This document shows, in pieces, positions 60,954-64,000 of a stretch of DNA of 64,000 nucleotides. The DNA is taken from positions 2,480,001 through 2,544,000 of the forward strand of contig NZ_CP175698.1 of the NCBI RefSeq assembly GCF_046097095.1, written 5' to 3'. Position 1 is the stretch's first letter. The number at the start of each line of letters is the position of its first letter. The DNA is from Natrinema sp046097095. Its GTDB lineage: Archaea; Halobacteriota; Halobacteria; Halobacteriales; Natrialbaceae. Below the pieces are notes generated by a model. The model was not told where the DNA came from and did not search any database. It was given only the letters and a program-made list of their open reading frames with translations. Position numbers and translations under genes: made by a program.

Positions 60954-60965
60954 GGTTAAACTATT
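60954..60965 (-). promoter_or_regulatory. TATA-like element for aIF1A
   Basis: On minus the sequence reads AATAGTTTAACC, about 23-34 bases before the GTG at 60931, fitting a leaderless start there. Confidence 0.5.
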
Positions 60966-61020
60966 GGAGACGCACGGTAGCGTATCACTTGATTTTGCGA
61001 CCGATCGCAGTCGAACCCGC

Positions 61021-61533
61021 TCAGAGTTCGCGGTCCGAATCGGGGTCCTCGAGGTCCCACAGAAGTTCCGGCAGAAACGCCTCGAGGTTGTCGATCACGC
61101 GGCGCTCGCTGACGTCCAACCCCTCGCAGTGATCGTGGGCCGAATCGCGGATATCGACGTGAAGGTCACCGTCCTCGAGGCGGACTCCAAGCGGGAAGAC
61201 CGAACACCGGGTTGGTTTCCAGTCCTCCTCGAGGTGGAGTGAACAGAGACCGTCGTCCCGCAGGAAGGCACAGGCACAGCCGTCCTCGGCGACGTGGTCG
61301 TCGCGGTCTTTCTGCTCGCGCGTGACGAACTTCTCGCCGCGGAACGCCGTCGTGGTCTCGGCGAGGTTCGCTCGCTGGGCTAACTCGAGGAGGTCGTCGC
61401 CGTAGAGCAATACGCCGTGATGGCAACACCACGTACAGTCGTCGACGCATTCGAAGGTGAGGTCGGGGTCGAACTCGACGACGACCTCGCGGTCGGGATA
61501 GACCTCGACGCGTCGCGGGGCGTCAGCACTCAC
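61021..61533 (-). CDS. YkgJ-type cysteine-cluster protein
   Basis: 170 residues from a GTG at 61533; no ATG is near in frame. The N-terminal cluster FECVDDCTWCCHHGV and the second group CACAFLRDDGLCSLHLEED with TRCSVFPL form the CxxxC/CC-type metal-binding pattern of YkgJ (zinc or iron-sulfur). The C-terminal tail is acidic. Family function is unknown, possibly metal-cluster or redox related. It is separated from aIF1A by 89 bases and from the LLM gene by 223 bases that hold nothing recognisable. Confidence 0.8.
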   Translation of the reverse strand: MSADAPRRVEVYPDREVVVEFDPDLTFECVDDCTWCCHHGVLLYGDDLLELAQRANLAETTTAFRGEKFVTREQKDRDDHVAEDGCACAFLRDDGLCSLHLEEDWKPTRCSVFPLGVRLEDGDLHVDIRDSAHDHCEGLDVSERRVIDNLEAFLPELLWDLEDPDSDREL

Positions 61534-61756
61534 GTCTCGTGGATGGGGGGTCGTCGTGAAGTGCCTTTCTACCCGGCGAATCGGTTCGGTCCGTCGGTCA
61601 GCGGCCACCGACCGACGAGATCGGCAGCGTCGAACGGACTCTCGACCATACGTCGCGATATTGCAGCCGCCGAAAACTAACTGTCGGTCCGCGATCGGTA
61701 TCGAGTCCCGGATCACCTCTCGGGCGGCCCTCGAGCCGTCCGCGGCGTTCGTCCGA

Positions 61757-62731
61757 TCAGGCGAGCAGTTCGTCGGCCAGGAGCGACAGGCTCTCGTCGC
61801 CGTCGTCGGCCGCGTCCGGGACCGCGAGCATGATCTCCTCGATGCCGGCGTCGGCGTAGTCGGCGAGTCGGTCGCGGACCTCGGCCGGCGTTCCGATGGG
61901 TGCGGTCTCGACGTACCCCGAGAGGAAGAACTCGCGGGGCTCGCTCGGCTCGCCGGGCAGGAACTCGCTCGTGAACTGCTCGCGTTTCTCCTCGGCCGCT
62001 GCGGTCGTCTCGCCGACGAAGACGAACAGTTCGGCCGACTTCCGAATCTCGTCGTACCGCGCCGCACTCTCGCAGTGGTCTCGAAGCACGTCGAGTTTTC
62101 CGGCGAAGCCCTCCGGCTCGAGCGTCCCGTAGTTCCAGCCGTCGGCCAGGTCGGCGGTGTAGCGCAGGGTAAACTCCTCGCCACCGCCGCCGATCCAGAT
62201 CGGCGGGTGTGGGTCCTGTACCGGTTGGGGCTCGCAGAAGGCGTCCTCGAGATCGATATCGAGATGCTCGCCCTCGTGGCTGTAGGTTTCCTCGGTCCAC
62301 AGCCCCTGCAGAATTTCGACGGTCTCGGCGAGCCGGCGGAGCCGCTCCGCGGGGGGCTCCCGGAACTCGTAGCCGAAGCGGTCGTACTCGTCTGCGTACC
62401 AGCCCCCGCCCAGCCCCAGTTCGAGCCGACCGTCGCTGACGCGATCGACGGTGGCTGCCATCTTCGCGAGCAGCGCGGGATGGCGGTAGGACTGACTGGT
62501 GACGAGCGTCCCCAGCCGGATCTCGTCGGTCGCCTCGGCGACCGCGCTCAGGGTCGTCCAGCACTCCTGAGTCGCCCGGCGCGGGTCACCGATCCACGAC
62601 TGGAAGTGGTCCTCGAGCCAGACCGCGTCGTAGCCCAGCGACTCGGCCTCGAGTGCGGTGTCGCGAACCGTTCCGCTATCCGTGCCGTACTGTGGGAGGA
62701 TGTAGCCGACGTCGAGGTCGGGCTCGCTCAT
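61757..62731 (-). CDS. LLM-class flavin/F420-dependent oxidoreductase
   Basis: 324 residues from the ATG at 62731. Luciferase-like barrel: DLDVGYILPQYG at the start, VWLEDHFQSW and LGTLVTSQSYRHPALLAKMAATVD. The line SDGRLELGLGGGWYADEYDRFG follows, then PPIWIGGGGEEF. F420 is the likely cofactor, since haloarchaea make it; the substrate is unknown. The start overlaps the thiD-thiN stop by four bases (ATGA), so the genes are translationally coupled. Confidence 0.88.
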   Translation of the reverse strand: MSEPDLDVGYILPQYGTDSGTVRDTALEAESLGYDAVWLEDHFQSWIGDPRRATQECWTTLSAVAEATDEIRLGTLVTSQSYRHPALLAKMAATVDRVSDGRLELGLGGGWYADEYDRFGYEFREPPAERLRRLAETVEILQGLWTEETYSHEGEHLDIDLEDAFCEPQPVQDPHPPIWIGGGGEEFTLRYTADLADGWNYGTLEPEGFAGKLDVLRDHCESAARYDEIRKSAELFVFVGETTAAAEEKREQFTSEFLPGEPSEPREFFLSGYVETAPIGTPAEVRDRLADYADAGIEEIMLAVPDAADDGDESLSLLADELLA

Positions 62732-64000
62732 TCGGCCACCTCCGACTCGAGCGCCAGCGTCCGATCGGCGAGGGTCTCCGCGTCCGAGGCGACCAGTTTG
62801 ACGAGCGCCTCCTTGCCGACCTCGCCGCGGTCGACGACTGCGACGGGGGGCTCGTCCCGATCCGCGAAGGCCTGGCGAGCACCCCATCCCATCGTGCGGC
62901 CCTCGGTCTCCCCGACCTCGGTCGGCTGCTCGCCGCGGTTGTACTCCGCGACCGGCCACTCGAGGGCCTCGAGCGCCGCCTCCACGTCCGCGTCGAACCG
63001 GCAGTTCACGGCGAATCGCAGGTCGGGGACGAACTCCCGCGCCGAGAGGAGAAAGCGGGCGACGTGGCTCGAGGCCCCGAATCGAACGCCGCGGTTCGGG
63101 TGGACCCCCGAGAGGGTGCGGGTGATCCGGCCCTCGACGGCGGCGGTCTCGGCGACGGACTCGGCGTAGGGCGTCGCGCCGACGACGTTCATCCCGACTT
63201 CCGGAACGAGCGCCGAGATGTCGGCGTCGACGAACCGGTCGACGACCGCCTGTACCTCCTCGGCGGTCACCTCGCGCGCGGCCTCGTTTCGCAGCGGCGT
63301 CATGTGGTTGACCGCGCCGTGGCCCTCGCCCACGTCGTAGTAGTACCGGACCGCGCGCGCGAGGAAGTCGGTCGCGCCGCCGACCGCGGGCTCTAACGCC
63401 TCGCCCTTCGCGAGCCGGGCCGCGATCGCCGCGGCGAGCGCACAGCCCGAGCCGTGGGTGGCGTCCGTGCCGACGCGCGGATGCTCGAACGTCCGCACGG
63501 TTTCGTCGGTGACGAGCACGTCTCGGACGCGCTCGCCGGGGACGTGGCCGCCCTTGACGAGCACGGCGTCGACGCCCATCTCGAGGATGGCCTCGCCGGC
63601 CTCGCGGGCCGTCTCCTCGTCGGTGACGGCGATATTGGTCAACACCTCGGCCTCGTCGGCGTTGGGCGTCGCGACGGTCGCTTCGCCAAGGAGGTCCTCG
63701 TAGGCGCGCTCGCCCTCTGGCTCGAGCAGCCGATCGCCGGTGGTCGCGACCATCACTGGGTCGACCACCAGCGGGAAGTCGAACTCGCGAGCGCGGTCCG
63801 CGACGGTCTCGATGACCGCGGTCGTCGCGAGCATTCCGGTCTTGGCTGCACCGATATCGAAGTCGTCGGTGACGGCCGCGAGTTGGGCCTCGAGTTCCTC
63901 GATCGGGAGGACGTGCGAGGACTCGACGCCGCGGGTGTTCTGGGCGGTGACGGCGGTGATCGCCGACGTGCCGAAGACACCGTGGGCGGCCATCGTCGCG
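62728..64000 (-). CDS. thiD: Bifunctional HMP kinase/thiamine-phosphate synthase (ThiD-ThiN), 5' end missing
   Basis: At least 423 residues; the start lies beyond the right edge. The reading frame is still open at 64000. The ThiD part has AAKTGMLATTAVIE and PLVVDPVMVATTG. The kinase motif is GTDATHGSGCALAAAIAA. The ThiN part (after about residue 245 of the visible sequence) includes PEVGMNVVGATPYAES and VHPNRGVRFGASSHVARFLL. It phosphorylates HMP and joins HMP-PP to thiazole phosphate, making thiamine phosphate. The last four bases overlap the LLM gene. Confidence 0.92.
   Translation of the reverse strand, partial: ATMAAHGVFGTSAITAVTAQNTRGVESSHVLPIEELEAQLAAVTDDFDIGAAKTGMLATTAVIETVADRAREFDFPLVVDPVMVATTGDRLLEPEGERAYEDLLGEATVATPNADEAEVLTNIAVTDEETAREAGEAILEMGVDAVLVKGGHVPGERVRDVLVTDETVRTFEHPRVGTDATHGSGCALAAAIAARLAKGEALEPAVGGATDFLARAVRYYYDVGEGHGAVNHMTPLRNEAAREVTAEEVQAVVDRFVDADISALVPEVGMNVVGATPYAESVAETAAVEGRITRTLSGVHPNRGVRFGASSHVARFLLSAREFVPDLRFAVNCRFDADVEAALEALEWPVAEYNRGEQPTEVGETEGRTMGWGARQAFADRDEPPVAVVDRGEVGKEALVKLVASDAETLADRTLALESEVAE

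Noticed and set aside
61556..63169. 537-residue plus-strand ORF over the LLM and ThiD-ThiN genes
   Set aside because: Shadow of two well-recognised minus-strand genes.
1..64000. CRISPR array or cas genes, suggested by the CARF-like regulator
   Set aside because: No regularly spaced repeats of 28-37 bases and no Cas motifs anywhere in the window.

Overview
This window is a stretch of the main chromosome of an extremely halophilic archaeon (class Halobacteria, probably a Natrialbaceae-type genus; the genus is inference). The evidence is the GC-rich, CTAG-poor DNA, strongly acidic proteins, leaderless genes with a TATA element about 25-30 bases before the start codon, archaeal information genes (TFB, aIF1A, GatD), the archaeal aromatic route (ADH synthase plus dehydroquinate synthase II), a SAMP1-like ubiquitin-fold modifier, and a bacterioruberin carotenoid cluster. 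I found no tRNA, rRNA, CRISPR array, complete insertion sequence or phage gene.

Layout. 1-9245: deoC, an HPP/UspA fusion, a two-domain potassium channel, UspA, a translationally coupled pair of membrane proteins with TrkA-C-like tails, SAMP1, an M48 protease and a GNAT protein. 9246-9663 is a hairpin-rich non-coding stretch. 9664-20799: gatD, mfnA, DoxX, metG, pyruvate kinase, an NfeD/SPFH membrane pair and a two-wing HTH regulator. 20839-31289: two HAD hydrolases, YjjX, TFB, aroD, dehydroquinate synthase II, a CARF-like regulator, a SprT-like protein and a CDF metal exporter. 31357-35256 (minus) is the operon trpC-trpB-trpA-ADH synthase, behind a palindromic promoter. 35389-47697: a cysteine-less MGMT homologue, Nudix, glycosyltransferase, PfkB kinase, DHH phosphoesterase, epimerase, sulfite oxidase family, UspA, NAD(P)HX dehydratase, phosphoribosyltransferase and glutamate dehydrogenase. 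47807-53931: a large Bat-type sensor-regulator, an ERCC4 nuclease, MsrB, several tiny proteins and a wrecked Bat-type pseudogene. 54053-58672: crtB on plus, facing crtD-lyeJ-cruF on minus. 58811-64000: a frameshifted TauE/SafE exporter, small proteins, aIF1A, a YkgJ-type protein, an LLM oxidoreductase and thiD-thiN, which runs off the right edge.

How the genes fit together. ADH synthase (31357-32151), dehydroquinate synthase II (25076-26275) and AroD (23879-24553) make the first steps of the archaeal shikimate route; the first is co-transcribed with trpCBA, which uses the end product. CrtB, CrtD, LyeJ and CruF cover phytoene formation and the conversion of lycopene to bacterioruberin; the phytoene-to-lycopene desaturase is not here. 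The 717-6965 cluster looks like a potassium/stress-sensing neighbourhood.

The less ordinary content is: the coupled TM plus TrkA-C pair; a long symmetric stem-loop at 28117-28174; short three-base-loop hairpins that recur between genes and inside acidic or Ser/Arg-rich insertions of trpA, trpB and crtD; a CARF-like regulator with no CRISPR system in view; an MGMT homologue with Asp in place of the catalytic Cys; and a pyruvate kinase tail that keeps the phosphohistidine-domain fold signature without the histidine. All domain assignments are from reading the translations; none was checked by a database search.
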